Positions 52,581 through 61,167 of a stretch of 64,000 bases of DNA are shown here, piece by piece. Position numbers and translations under genes: made by a program. The first letter of the stretch is position 1; each line of letters starts with the position of its first letter. The notes under the pieces are model-generated. The model was not told the origin of the DNA. It saw nothing but the letters and a program-made list of their open reading frames with translations, and did not search any database. Source of the DNA: Stieleria mannarensis (GTDB taxonomy: Bacteria; Planctomycetota; Planctomycetia; Pirellulales; Pirellulaceae); assembly GCF_014154935.1 (NCBI RefSeq), contig NZ_JACEHH010000037.1, forward strand, positions 26,307-90,306, read 5' to 3'.

Positions 52581-55505
52581 ATGCGAGCGAAAACAATTTG
52601 CCCTCACTGCGGCCAGAAGCTGCGAGTCGACTCAGGAAAACTGGGGAAGACCATTGGTTGCCCAGGCTGCAAGCAATCTTTCTCGTTCGAATCGAGCGGG
52701 AATGCCTCGATGTTGTCCGTGGGGAACCAGGCAAATCAGACTTTAGAAGCGTCCGACGACAGTACATGGAGGTCGATTGCCAAGACACCCGAACGAAGCG
52801 ATCGAACGCGACGCCCCAGAAAGCTCGGTCGATTCGAGATCGTCTCGGTGTTGGGGACAGGCGGTTTTGGAAAGGTCTACAAGGCCCGCGACCCGTCGCT
52901 TGATCGATGGGTTGCGTTGAAAGTGCCGATCTTTTCCTCCGGTGGAGAGAACGGAATCAAACGCTTTATTGCGGAAGCGAAAGCGGCTGCAAGGTTAAGG
53001 CACCCAAACATCGTCACCACGTATGAGTCTGGAAAGGCGGGCGACAGGTACTACATTGCAACGGAGTACATCGAAGGCGAGCTGCTCTCGGATCGGCTTC
53101 AGCGCGGCAGCCTGCCATTCTCAGAAGCTGCCGAGATTGTCCGCAAGCTTGCCTTAGCACTTGACTACGCTCACTCGAGCGGGATTATCCATCGGGACCT
53201 GAAGCCTCACAATGTGATGCTTGACGGCGACGGCGAACCTCAGCTAATGGACTTTGGACTCGCCAGGCGAACGGACGATGATTCCAACCTGACCACGGAA
53301 GGATCCTTGCTCGGCACACCCGCGTATATGTCGCCTGAACAAGCGCGGGGTGAAATTGAGAAAGTTGACGCTCTCAGCGATCAATACAGCCTCGGCGTCG
53401 TGCTGTACTACCTACTGACCGGCACGGTACCGTACGAAGGTGCACCCTACGTGATCGTGTCGAAGGTGGCGATGGGGAATCACCACTCCGTGCGGAAAAG
53501 AAATTCGAAAGTCGACGCGACGCTCGACGCGATTTGCCAGAAGGCGATGATGCCCGACCGGCAACGTCGATATCAATCCTGCGAGGAATTCGCTTCGGAC
53601 TTACTCGCGTGGTCGGAGTCGCGTCCCGTGCTGGCACGCCCGATGACGCGTCTTCAGCAATGGGGGCACCATGCAAGACGGCACAAAGTCGCTGTGGGAT
53701 CCGTCTTCAGTGTTGCCGCTGTCCTCATCGCCGTAGTTTTGCTTAGTTACTTTGGCCGACAGACTCGTGCAGACTCCTCGCCGGAAGTCTCCAAGGTCGG
53801 CTCAGAGAGTAAATCAATGGTGGGTGCTCTCGATCCGGAAACTAAAACGCCGGCAGATGATGGCACGAGCACCATTCATCAAGCGTCCCTTCTGGACTAC
53901 CTCCCAGGTGATTTGGACGAGTGCCTGTTGAGCGGGACCGCCTTCAAGACAGAATCGGGCGAGCTCTTTATGAGCGATCACAGCGAACCGAGTGCCTTTC
54001 TCGAAGTTCCGGTAATCCTGCCCGAGACATACGGGCTAACATTGGCCGTACGCCCAACAACAGCTGGTGGTGCATTGCAGATTTCCGTGCCTCACCATGG
54101 TTTTCCGGTCAGTATCGTTTTCGACGGGGCCTATGGAAGTGGGATCCATTCAATTGATGGGCAAAGCTACAAAGACAACTTGACAAACGTGCCCACGAAG
54201 CAATTCACCAATCACCAACTACATTCGATTCACATTACTTCCTCGCCCAAGGGGCTTTTCGTCAACATGGACGGAACGCGACTGACCGAATTCACCGGCC
54301 CACCCGAAAAGCTGAGTCTGGACAACGAGATTGCACATCCCAATTTGCTGTTACCAGCTTTGAAGGTAATCCACGGCGGCCGTTTTCTTGTTGAAAAGGC
54401 GATGATCGAAACTGACGGTATGAACACCGCCAAGCCCGCCGGCCCCGAGACGATCAATCTGACCAAAACTGAGCGGGAGGTTGCCAAATGGGTTCGAGCC
54501 GCAGGCGGAAAGACCTATTTCGATCACGGATTGCAAGTTGAACTTCCACCAAGTGCAAAATTCTCGGAGAGCGACATCCAACGTTTCCAGGACTTACCTC
54601 ACCTCACGTCATTGTTGGTGTTTAACAGCGAAAACAGATGGAAGCTTGAGGGGACAGCTCTTTCCGACGATGCAATTCTCCAATTGAGTTCGTTGCCGAA
54701 GCTTAGCAGTGTCGTGTTAAGCGGGAAGGAGATCACGGATCGGAGCCTTGCGCAGCTTGCCCGTTTTCCGATCGAAGAGCTTACCATTTTTCGCGCGTCA
54801 ATTACTCCTCGTGGCCTAAATCACTTCAAGAACCACAAGCTCAAAAGACTTAATTTGAGTAGCTGCCAGCAGGTAAACGAACTAGGGTTTGACAAAGGAG
54901 TTCTCACGCACATTGAGAGTTTGGATTTGACTGCCACATCGGTCACGAACGGCTTTTTCGAAAAGCTCGACGAGGTTGAGACGCTGCGAGAGCTAAAGAT
55001 AAGACGTACTCGCATGACGCCTGACGTCTCGGAAGAAATTTCAAAACACAAGTTGCTTGAAACATTGCACTTTGCCAGGAATGGCGTCGCAGACAAAAAT
55101 TTACGGGCGCTAAAGGATCTACGTGCCCTAAAATCCTTGAGCGTTGATAGAAATGATTTAACCGAAGCGGGCGTCCAGCTCATTGCCAACAGTTTTCCAC
55201 TTCTTGAATCACTGGACGCTTCATACAATCGAATTGACGCAAACTCGGTCATTGATTGGAGCGGTCTACAGAAGCTTGAGGAGCTCTGGCTAATTGGAAC
55301 TCAAGTCACCGATCAACAGCTGTTAGCGATCGCCGAGATGTCGAATCTGAAACACCTTGGAATCAATCCGATCGACTATTCAAAGACAAGCCTGTCGGTC
55401 AAGGCGATGCAAGCGTTCGCAAAACAATTACCGGAATGCATAGTCGGGAACGCGACAGCAAAGGTGCATGCAGAGAATATGCTTCACTTCGGAACGGGGA
55501 AGTAG
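52581..55505 (+). CDS. Membrane Ser/Thr kinase with zinc ribbon and LRR
   Basis: The 974-residue protein has an MJ0042-type zinc ribbon (CPHC and CPGC, residues 7-30) and a kinase (about 84-350; LGTGGFGKVYKA, VALKVP, IIHRDLKPHNVML, MDFGLAR, MSPEQ). A membrane segment (about 370-392), a beta domain (about 435-620, starting SLLDYLPGDLDECLL) and leucine-rich repeats (about 640-950) follow. The beta domain is clearly homologous to that of the giant kinase at 33057-40046 (shared IDGQSYKxN, HSIHITSSPKG, MDGTRL). It is translated from a gene 12 bp behind a secreted LRR protein. The outer domain is probably a sensor. Confidence 0.92.
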   Translation: MRAKTICPHCGQKLRVDSGKLGKTIGCPGCKQSFSFESSGNASMLSVGNQANQTLEASDDSTWRSIAKTPERSDRTRRPRKLGRFEIVSVLGTGGFGKVYKARDPSLDRWVALKVPIFSSGGENGIKRFIAEAKAAARLRHPNIVTTYESGKAGDRYYIATEYIEGELLSDRLQRGSLPFSEAAEIVRKLALALDYAHSSGIIHRDLKPHNVMLDGDGEPQLMDFGLARRTDDDSNLTTEGSLLGTPAYMSPEQARGEIEKVDALSDQYSLGVVLYYLLTGTVPYEGAPYVIVSKVAMGNHHSVRKRNSKVDATLDAICQKAMMPDRQRRYQSCEEFASDLLAWSESRPVLARPMTRLQQWGHHARRHKVAVGSVFSVAAVLIAVVLLSYFGRQTRADSSPEVSKVGSESKSMVGALDPETKTPADDGTSTIHQASLLDYLPGDLDECLLSGTAFKTESGELFMSDHSEPSAFLEVPVILPETYGLTLAVRPTTAGGALQISVPHHGFPVSIVFDGAYGSGIHSIDGQSYKDNLTNVPTKQFTNHQLHSIHITSSPKGLFVNMDGTRLTEFTGPPEKLSLDNEIAHPNLLLPALKVIHGGRFLVEKAMIETDGMNTAKPAGPETINLTKTEREVAKWVRAAGGKTYFDHGLQVELPPSAKFSESDIQRFQDLPHLTSLLVFNSENRWKLEGTALSDDAILQLSSLPKLSSVVLSGKEITDRSLAQLARFPIEELTIFRASITPRGLNHFKNHKLKRLNLSSCQQVNELGFDKGVLTHIESLDLTATSVTNGFFEKLDEVETLRELKIRRTRMTPDVSEEISKHKLLETLHFARNGVADKNLRALKDLRALKSLSVDRNDLTEAGVQLIANSFPLLESLDASYNRIDANSVIDWSGLQKLEELWLIGTQVTDQQLLAIAEMSNLKHLGINPIDYSKTSLSVKAMQAFAKQLPECIVGNATAKVHAENMLHFGTGK

Positions 55506-55709
55506 GGCAGACCGGGCGTAATCGTTTTGTCCTGCATCTGTTTTCAAATGAGATGGTGTCTGGGAATTCGAGGATCATGCCATTGCGGTCAAGAGGTAGG
55601 AACAACTTCGACCGACGCGCATTTTCATCGACGCAAAAAAGTCACGGACATCGGATTCCACTCCAGAACGAAGATGAACCGCCGAGTTCTCTCGTGACGA
55701 CAATGACGA

Positions 55710-57107
55710 ATGATGTCTGATCAAACAATTGAGCAACACCCGACAGTAAGACGCCCGTCGGTCCAGATCAGAGTTATCTCCGGTCCACATTCGGGGGAGT
55801 CATGGACCATCGAAATGCTTGATCCGATCACCATTGGTCGTCAGGCACCGTCGAATTTGCGGCTGCCCGATGATCAAGTGGCATCGGGAGTTCACTGCCA
55901 AGTTGAGATCGATGGAAAACAATTACGGGTGACTGACCTCCAGTCGACCAACGGGACTCGGTTAAACGGCTTGCCGGTCCAGTCGGGCACGGTGCGTCCA
56001 GACGATGTCGTTGCGATCGGGCAGTCCGAACTCCAGTTGTCTCTGCTGGACGCGGCCAAACCCGTCGGTTCGCGCAGTCAGTCTTCCACGCCTGCAGGCA
56101 TCTCGGAACGGGAACCGGAACAGACTCGAATTGCTGCCCCTTACGCTCTGCTAAATGAATCGCGAGACACTCTCCATCGACCTCCCGGGCCGAAAGGTCC
56201 GGGGGCCACTGATCACCTGGAGGAAACGATCGATTCCGGCGAAGCCGATCTCTCGTGGTCGGCCGAAGACACAGGTAAACAACCGGCTCTGCCGAGTGAC
56301 TTTGCCGACTACCGATTGCTTGAATTGATCGGCCAGGGTGGCATGGCGACTGTCTATCGCGGCGTTCAACGAAAAACGGGTGATACGGTTGCTATCAAAC
56401 TGATTCGGGCTGGTGGAAAACCGAGCAAGAAACAACTCTCGCTATTCTTGCGTGAAGGTGCGTTGATCACACGCCTGAAACATCCACGGATCGTTTGTGC
56501 TTATGAAATGGGATACCACGACGACCAGCCCTTTTTGGCGATGGAGTATTTACCAACGATCGACCTTCTTGCAGTGATGACGACGCTCAAGCCGGAGGCC
56601 CGAATTCGCACCGCATCCTGGGTGATCTCGCGCCTACTGCAAGCCTTGCATCACGCGCACCGTGAAGGCATTGTCCATCGTGATGTCAAGATCTCGAATC
56701 TGCTGGCTTTCCGCGAAGGGCATCGACTGCAGATCAAACTAGCCGACTTTGGGCTGGCAAAACTCGTTGCTGAGTCAGGGATTTCGCAACTGACCAACGA
56801 ACGTTCGATGCGTGGTACGCTGGCGTTCATGGCTCCCGAACAAATCAAAGAATCTCGAGCCGTCGGATTCCCGGCAGACCTTTACGCAACCGGAATCTGT
56901 TTGATTCGATTGCTGGGGGGCGATCTCCCCAAACCGGCGTTCGAGTCCACCGGCCTTCACGTGGAAAAGGTCCTCCGATCGCTCGATCCTATCCCCGATG
57001 CGCTGATACGAATTATCCGTAAAGCAACGGCACCCCTCGTTCCCGACCGTTACGCAAATGCGGAAGCCATGGCCAAGGACCTGTATCCTTTCCATCAGCG
57101 ACCCTAG
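55710..57107 (+). CDS. FHA-domain Ser/Thr kinase, soluble
   Basis: The 465-residue product begins at one of two adjacent ATG codons (55710/55713). An FHA domain (about 18-110; ITIGRQAPSNLRLPDD, VTDLQSTNGTRLNG) that binds phosphothreonine is followed by a Pro/Ser linker and a kinase (about 195-460; IGQGGMATVYRGV, VAIKLI, IVHRDVKISNLL, ADFGLAKL, MAPEQ). No membrane segment is present. FHA-kinases often read the phosphorylation state of other kinases, so it may act downstream of the membrane kinase encoded 204 bp upstream. The stop codon lies inside the left arm of a 22-bp perfect inverted repeat. Confidence 0.92.
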   Translation: MMSDQTIEQHPTVRRPSVQIRVISGPHSGESWTIEMLDPITIGRQAPSNLRLPDDQVASGVHCQVEIDGKQLRVTDLQSTNGTRLNGLPVQSGTVRPDDVVAIGQSELQLSLLDAAKPVGSRSQSSTPAGISEREPEQTRIAAPYALLNESRDTLHRPPGPKGPGATDHLEETIDSGEADLSWSAEDTGKQPALPSDFADYRLLELIGQGGMATVYRGVQRKTGDTVAIKLIRAGGKPSKKQLSLFLREGALITRLKHPRIVCAYEMGYHDDQPFLAMEYLPTIDLLAVMTTLKPEARIRTASWVISRLLQALHHAHREGIVHRDVKISNLLAFREGHRLQIKLADFGLAKLVAESGISQLTNERSMRGTLAFMAPEQIKESRAVGFPADLYATGICLIRLLGGDLPKPAFESTGLHVEKVLRSLDPIPDALIRIIRKATAPLVPDRYANAEAMAKDLYPFHQRP

Positions 57108-57242
57108 CTGGACAGCGCCACTTTGCTCAAGAAACACCGTGAATCGCCAGTCGAACGTAGCTACCTTCGCCAGAAGGTGGATCCCCGGGGATTTCCACGC
57201 TCTGGCGAGCGTAGCTACGCCAAAGTGGCGCTGTCCAGCTAG
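57104..57242. repeat. 22-bp perfect inverted repeat enclosing a REPIN-like element
   Basis: The outer arms are CTAGCTGGACAGCGCCACTT plus TG (57104-57125) and its exact complement (57221-57242). The left arm holds the TAG stop of the kinase gene. The arms enclose a REPIN-like pair. In RNA the whole could fold as a long stem, so it may work as a 3' end structure. The rest of the gap to 57420 holds no gene I can support. Confidence 0.85.
57157..57218. repeat. REPIN-like inverted pair, GTAGCTAC family, copy 3
   Basis: The left unit is GTAGCT, stem ACCTTC/GAAGGT and loop GCCA. The right unit on the opposite strand is GTAGCT, stem ACGCTC/GAGCGT and loop GCCA. The 14-nt spacer contains the palindrome ATCCCCGGGGAT. 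It sits inside the 22-bp inverted repeat. Confidence 0.7.
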
Positions 57243-57420
57243 ACACTCGTCTCCGGCCGCCATCATGCTGCTCAAGTCAAGCACCACTGGGCGACGGACA
57301 CATGGTGAAGATAACGGCCCAACCTCGTACCACTGAGTGATACTCTTCAAGAACTCAACCAAGGGCCGTCTGATGGAACCGGTGATCGGTATGAGTCTTG
57401 CGTTTAGGGATGGCGTCCTG

Positions 57421-58551
57421 TCAACCAGCCTTTAGCAATTCCTCGGCCGCGTCAACCAACAGGTCCTTGGCCCGGCGAATCGTTTCTTCCACCGGGCGTT
57501 GCGGGTCGTGAATTTGACGGACTTTGGCGAGTCCCAAATCCTCGATCGAAGCATTCTCCAGCGACAACAATCCGCACAGCGCAGCGACCGGAACGCGGTA
57601 TTTTTCGCCGACGTCGGCGACCCCGCGGACCAGTTTCCCATAGGCGGTTTGGTCATCGATCTTGCCTTCCCCGGTGACGATCCAGTCGATCGTTCCGCCG
57701 GACAATAGCGACTCCACGCCGGTCAGCGAGAGCACAAACTCGATCCCCGACAGAAACTCGGCGCGGAGGAATGCCTTCAGTCCGTAACCGGTTCCACCGG
57801 CGGCACCCGCCCCCGGAACGTCGGCGACATCCAATTTCAAGTCGCGCTGGACGATTTGTTGCAATCGATTCAACCCTTGGTCCAGCCGGGCGACCATCGC
57901 GTCATCGGCCCCCTTTTGCGGCCCGTAGACCGCCGCCGCACCTTCCGGACCCAGCAACGGGTTGGCGACATCATTGATCGCAAACACCTGCGCAGAATCT
58001 AACTCGGGCATCACGCCGGACGCATCGATCGAATCGATTTTCGAAAGCGCCCCGCCGGTCGCCGGCAAGGGGGCCCCGTCGGCATCCAAGAACCGATACC
58101 CCAGCGCGGTGGCGATCCCAATGCCCCCATCGTTGGTCGCGCTGCCGCCGAGTCCGATGTACAGCTTCGCTGCTCCGCGGCGCAACGCATCGGCGATCAG
58201 TGTCCCGGTCCCCAGCGTCGACGTCAGCAGCGGGTTGCGTTCTTCGGCGACCAGCAACTCCATCCCCGAGGCGCGGGCCATTTCGACATAAGCGATGCCT
58301 TGCTTTGAATCAAACCCATACTCGGCGTGAATCGAACGACCAAGTGGATCCGTCGTTTCACACCGAATCGTCTCAATCGACTCATCGGTCTTTCGAATCG
58401 CATCGAGAAACCCATCGCCGCCGTCGGACGCGGTGATCGAATGCACTTGGATGTTCGAGTCGAAGCGACGCAGGCCCAACTCGATCGCTTCAATGACCTC
58501 GGTCCCGGTCAGCGAACCTTTAAATTTGTCAGGAATGATCAAGACGTTCAT
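57421..58551 (-). CDS. Glycerate kinase
   Basis: From the ATG at 58551 the product has 376 residues, the usual length for the GarK/GlxK family (GLYCTK). Motifs are NVLIIPDKFKGSLT at the start, ITASDGGDGFLD, YIGLGGSATNDGGIGIATAL, and GIEFVLSLTG then WIVTGEGKIDDQT. It phosphorylates glycerate (2- or 3-phosphoglycerate as product) in the cytoplasm. It lies 123 bp behind the glycogen phosphorylase gene on the same strand; the gap holds a G-rich heptanucleotide repeat. It links to glycolysis. Confidence 0.95.
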   Translation of the reverse strand: MNVLIIPDKFKGSLTGTEVIEAIELGLRRFDSNIQVHSITASDGGDGFLDAIRKTDESIETIRCETTDPLGRSIHAEYGFDSKQGIAYVEMARASGMELLVAEERNPLLTSTLGTGTLIADALRRGAAKLYIGLGGSATNDGGIGIATALGYRFLDADGAPLPATGGALSKIDSIDASGVMPELDSAQVFAINDVANPLLGPEGAAAVYGPQKGADDAMVARLDQGLNRLQQIVQRDLKLDVADVPGAGAAGGTGYGLKAFLRAEFLSGIEFVLSLTGVESLLSGGTIDWIVTGEGKIDDQTAYGKLVRGVADVGEKYRVPVAALCGLLSLENASIEDLGLAKVRQIHDPQRPVEETIRRAKDLLVDAAEELLKAG

Positions 58552-58594
58552 CGAGTATTCAAGTTTCAAGTTTCAAGTCCACGAACCAATTTCT

Positions 58595-58674
58595 CCCAAC
58601 TGCCAACTGCCAACTGCCAACTGCCAACTGCCAACTGCCAACTCCCAACTCCCAACTCCCAACTCCCAACTCCC
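58595..58674 (-). repeat. Heptanucleotide microsatellite with G-quadruplex motif
   Basis: On the plus strand there are six CCAACTG followed by five CCAACTC units. On the transcribed minus strand the CTC part reads GGGAGTT repeated, giving five GGG runs separated by AGTT, a canonical four-tract quadruplex motif. The block lies immediately after the glgP stop codon and before the glycerate kinase gene. A smaller AAGTTTC repeat (about 58560-58577) follows. Confidence 0.88.
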
Positions 58675-60897
58675 CTACCGATACCGCATTTCGCAGGTCA
58701 CCCCGCCGGCGCTCCAGACGTAAGCTTTGGCGGTGTAATCGGCGACCATGCGGTGGCTGCTGAATCGCCAAGCCAACGTGCTGATGCTGTTCATCATGCG
58801 TTTGATCCATTGCCGGGGCAGCCCGTCGTTGTCGCGGGAGTAGAAACAGGGGATCACCTGTTCTTCCAGCGTCCGGTACAGCGATTCGGCATCGCGGCGA
58901 TCGGTGATTTCGTCGCTGACGTGGGACCGACCGTTGCCGATGGCGAACCCGTTGGAACCGTTGAACGCTTCGCCCCACCAACCGTCCAGGATGCTGCAGT
59001 TCAATCCGCCGTTGAGGACCACTTTCTGCCCGCTCGTGCCGCTCGCTTCCAGTGGGCGACGGGGGTTGTTCAACCAGACGTCGACGCCTTGGATCAGGTG
59101 GCGGCAAACGTTGATGTCATAGTCTTCGACAAAGGCGACGCGTCCGGCGAATCGTGGATCGTGTCGCAAATTGGCGATCTCCTGAATGAACTTTTTGCCC
59201 GGTTCGTCTTTCGGATGCGCCTTGCCGGCATAGATCAATTGGACCGGGCGATCGCTGCTGCCGATCATTTCGGCGACCCGATCGATGTCGCTGAACAACA
59301 AATTGGCGCGTTTGTAGGTGGCGAAACGGCGGCCGAATCCGATCGTCAGGATGCGGGGGTCCAAGATGTGCCGCGCCGCTTCGACGGCCTGGTCGTCTTC
59401 CCCGCGGCGCCGACACTGACGGCTGAACCGACGTCGCACGAAGGACAGCAAGTTGTGCTTGAGCGCGTTGTGCGTTTCCCACAGTTCACCGGGGTCGACG
59501 TCGTGAATCGCTTGCCAAGCATCAGGTTCCTGCAAACGCTCCTTCCAGTCGGTGGCGAAGTGTTTGTCGTACAGCGTTTGCATTTGGACCGCCAGCCAAC
59601 TGGCCACGTGCACGCCGTTGGTGATGTGTCCGATCGGCACTTCGTTTTCCGGGCGATCGGGCCACATCGATTGCCACATCCGCCGCGAGACGACTCCGTG
59701 GAGACTGCTGACTGCGTTGGCGCAGCGACTCATTTTGAATCCGATCACCGTCATGCAAAACGATTCGTTGTCGTTGTCCGGGTCGACGCGTCCCAGCGCC
59801 AACAGTTCCTTTTGGCTGATTCCCAGTGCATCACGCAGCGGCCCCAAGTGTTCTTCGACCAAGGCCGGGGGAAAGCGGTCGTGTCCGGCGGGAACGGGTG
59901 TGTGGGTGGTGAAGCAGGTGGCGCGGGCCGACAACTGAACCGCGTCCTCGAACGACATGCCGTCGTTGTCCATCAATTGCCTGACGACTTGCAGGGCACC
60001 GAACGCCGAGTGGCCTTCGTTCAGGTGGTAGACGCCGGGGTCGATCCCCAGTGCCGCCAACGCTTTCACCCCGCCGACGCCCAAGACGAGTTCTTGGCGA
60101 ATCCGGGTGCGTTCGTCACCGCCATACAACCGGCTGGTCAATTCGCGGTCTTCCGGTTTGTTGCCGTCGACGTTGCAATCGAGCAGGTACAACCGCACAC
60201 GACCGACATGCATCAACCAGACCTTGGCCAACAGTTGCCCGTCGCGGGTATCGATCGACACTGTCAGCGGGTTACCCTTGGAATCCAAGGCCGCCTGGAT
60301 GGGCAGATTCTCGATCTTGGTCTCCAAGTAGTCTTCGCCCTGGAACCCGTCCTCGTCCAGGTATTGGCGAAAGTACCCTTGGCTGTAATACAGCCCAATG
60401 CCGACCAGCGGGACGCCCAAGCCGGACGCACTTTTGATGTGGTCGCCCGCCAACACGCCCAGGCCACCGCTGTAGATCGGAATCGATTCGTGAATCCCGA
60501 ACTCGGCCGAAAAATACGCGACCGGCTTGGCGCCCAAGACGCCGGCGTTGGTCGATGCCCAGGTTTGCGACGACGTCAGGTATTCCTGCAGCCGCCGGTA
60601 GGCGTAATTGATGCGGCTGTGCAACACCAACTCGCCGGCCCGGTCGGCCAAGCGTTCCGGCGTCATCTCCCGCAACAACGCCACCGGGTTGTGACCGAGT
60701 TGTCGCCAGCGAATCGGATCGACGTCGCGGAAAATCGCATCGCATTCCGGATGCCAACTCCACCACAGGTTGTTGGCCAGCGTCCACAGTTTGCCATACA
60801 GGTCGTCCGCATGATGCAGTTCATCGAACAAGTCGGGTGCACCGGATGCAGGGCCGGAGGGGACACTTTGGGGGGGCGGCAATTCGGTCTGACTCAT
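58675..60897 (-). CDS. glgP: Alpha-glucan (glycogen) phosphorylase
   Basis: The 740-residue product is of the short bacterial/archaeal alpha-glucan phosphorylase type. Motifs include AYFSAEFGIHESIPIYSGGL, GVLAGDHIKSASGLG, YHLNEGHSAFGALQ, VHVASW and ASGTSGQKVVLNGGLNCSIL, where the Lys carries pyridoxal phosphate. It cleaves alpha-1,4 glucan with phosphate to glucose-1-phosphate. Together with GlgX at 23.9 kb it would degrade glycogen. The gene is covered on the opposite strand by a long open frame that I reject. Glycerate kinase follows downstream. Confidence 0.96.
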   Translation of the reverse strand: MSQTELPPPQSVPSGPASGAPDLFDELHHADDLYGKLWTLANNLWWSWHPECDAIFRDVDPIRWRQLGHNPVALLREMTPERLADRAGELVLHSRINYAYRRLQEYLTSSQTWASTNAGVLGAKPVAYFSAEFGIHESIPIYSGGLGVLAGDHIKSASGLGVPLVGIGLYYSQGYFRQYLDEDGFQGEDYLETKIENLPIQAALDSKGNPLTVSIDTRDGQLLAKVWLMHVGRVRLYLLDCNVDGNKPEDRELTSRLYGGDERTRIRQELVLGVGGVKALAALGIDPGVYHLNEGHSAFGALQVVRQLMDNDGMSFEDAVQLSARATCFTTHTPVPAGHDRFPPALVEEHLGPLRDALGISQKELLALGRVDPDNDNESFCMTVIGFKMSRCANAVSSLHGVVSRRMWQSMWPDRPENEVPIGHITNGVHVASWLAVQMQTLYDKHFATDWKERLQEPDAWQAIHDVDPGELWETHNALKHNLLSFVRRRFSRQCRRRGEDDQAVEAARHILDPRILTIGFGRRFATYKRANLLFSDIDRVAEMIGSSDRPVQLIYAGKAHPKDEPGKKFIQEIANLRHDPRFAGRVAFVEDYDINVCRHLIQGVDVWLNNPRRPLEASGTSGQKVVLNGGLNCSILDGWWGEAFNGSNGFAIGNGRSHVSDEITDRRDAESLYRTLEEQVIPCFYSRDNDGLPRQWIKRMMNSISTLAWRFSSHRMVADYTAKAYVWSAGGVTCEMRYR

Positions 60898-61167
60898 GGC
60901 GGTCCCGTCGAGCGGTTGGGGAAGTCGATAACTCCAAGCGGCGCACTTTTTTCAAGTACACAGATAATCTGTTGTCGACCACTTGCCCCGACGAATCAAG
61001 CAACGCCGGCCCCAGTGGCGGGCAAACTTCCAAAGTTTCACCGTTGGGGCGGAGCCGGACCGAAATTGTCGCAGCGGATAACCTTGCCAAATCACCGCAA
61101 AGCGTCCAACCTAACGCAGTCCGCACCAGCCGTTCCCGTTACTGGATCCCGTCACCGCGATCGCCAC

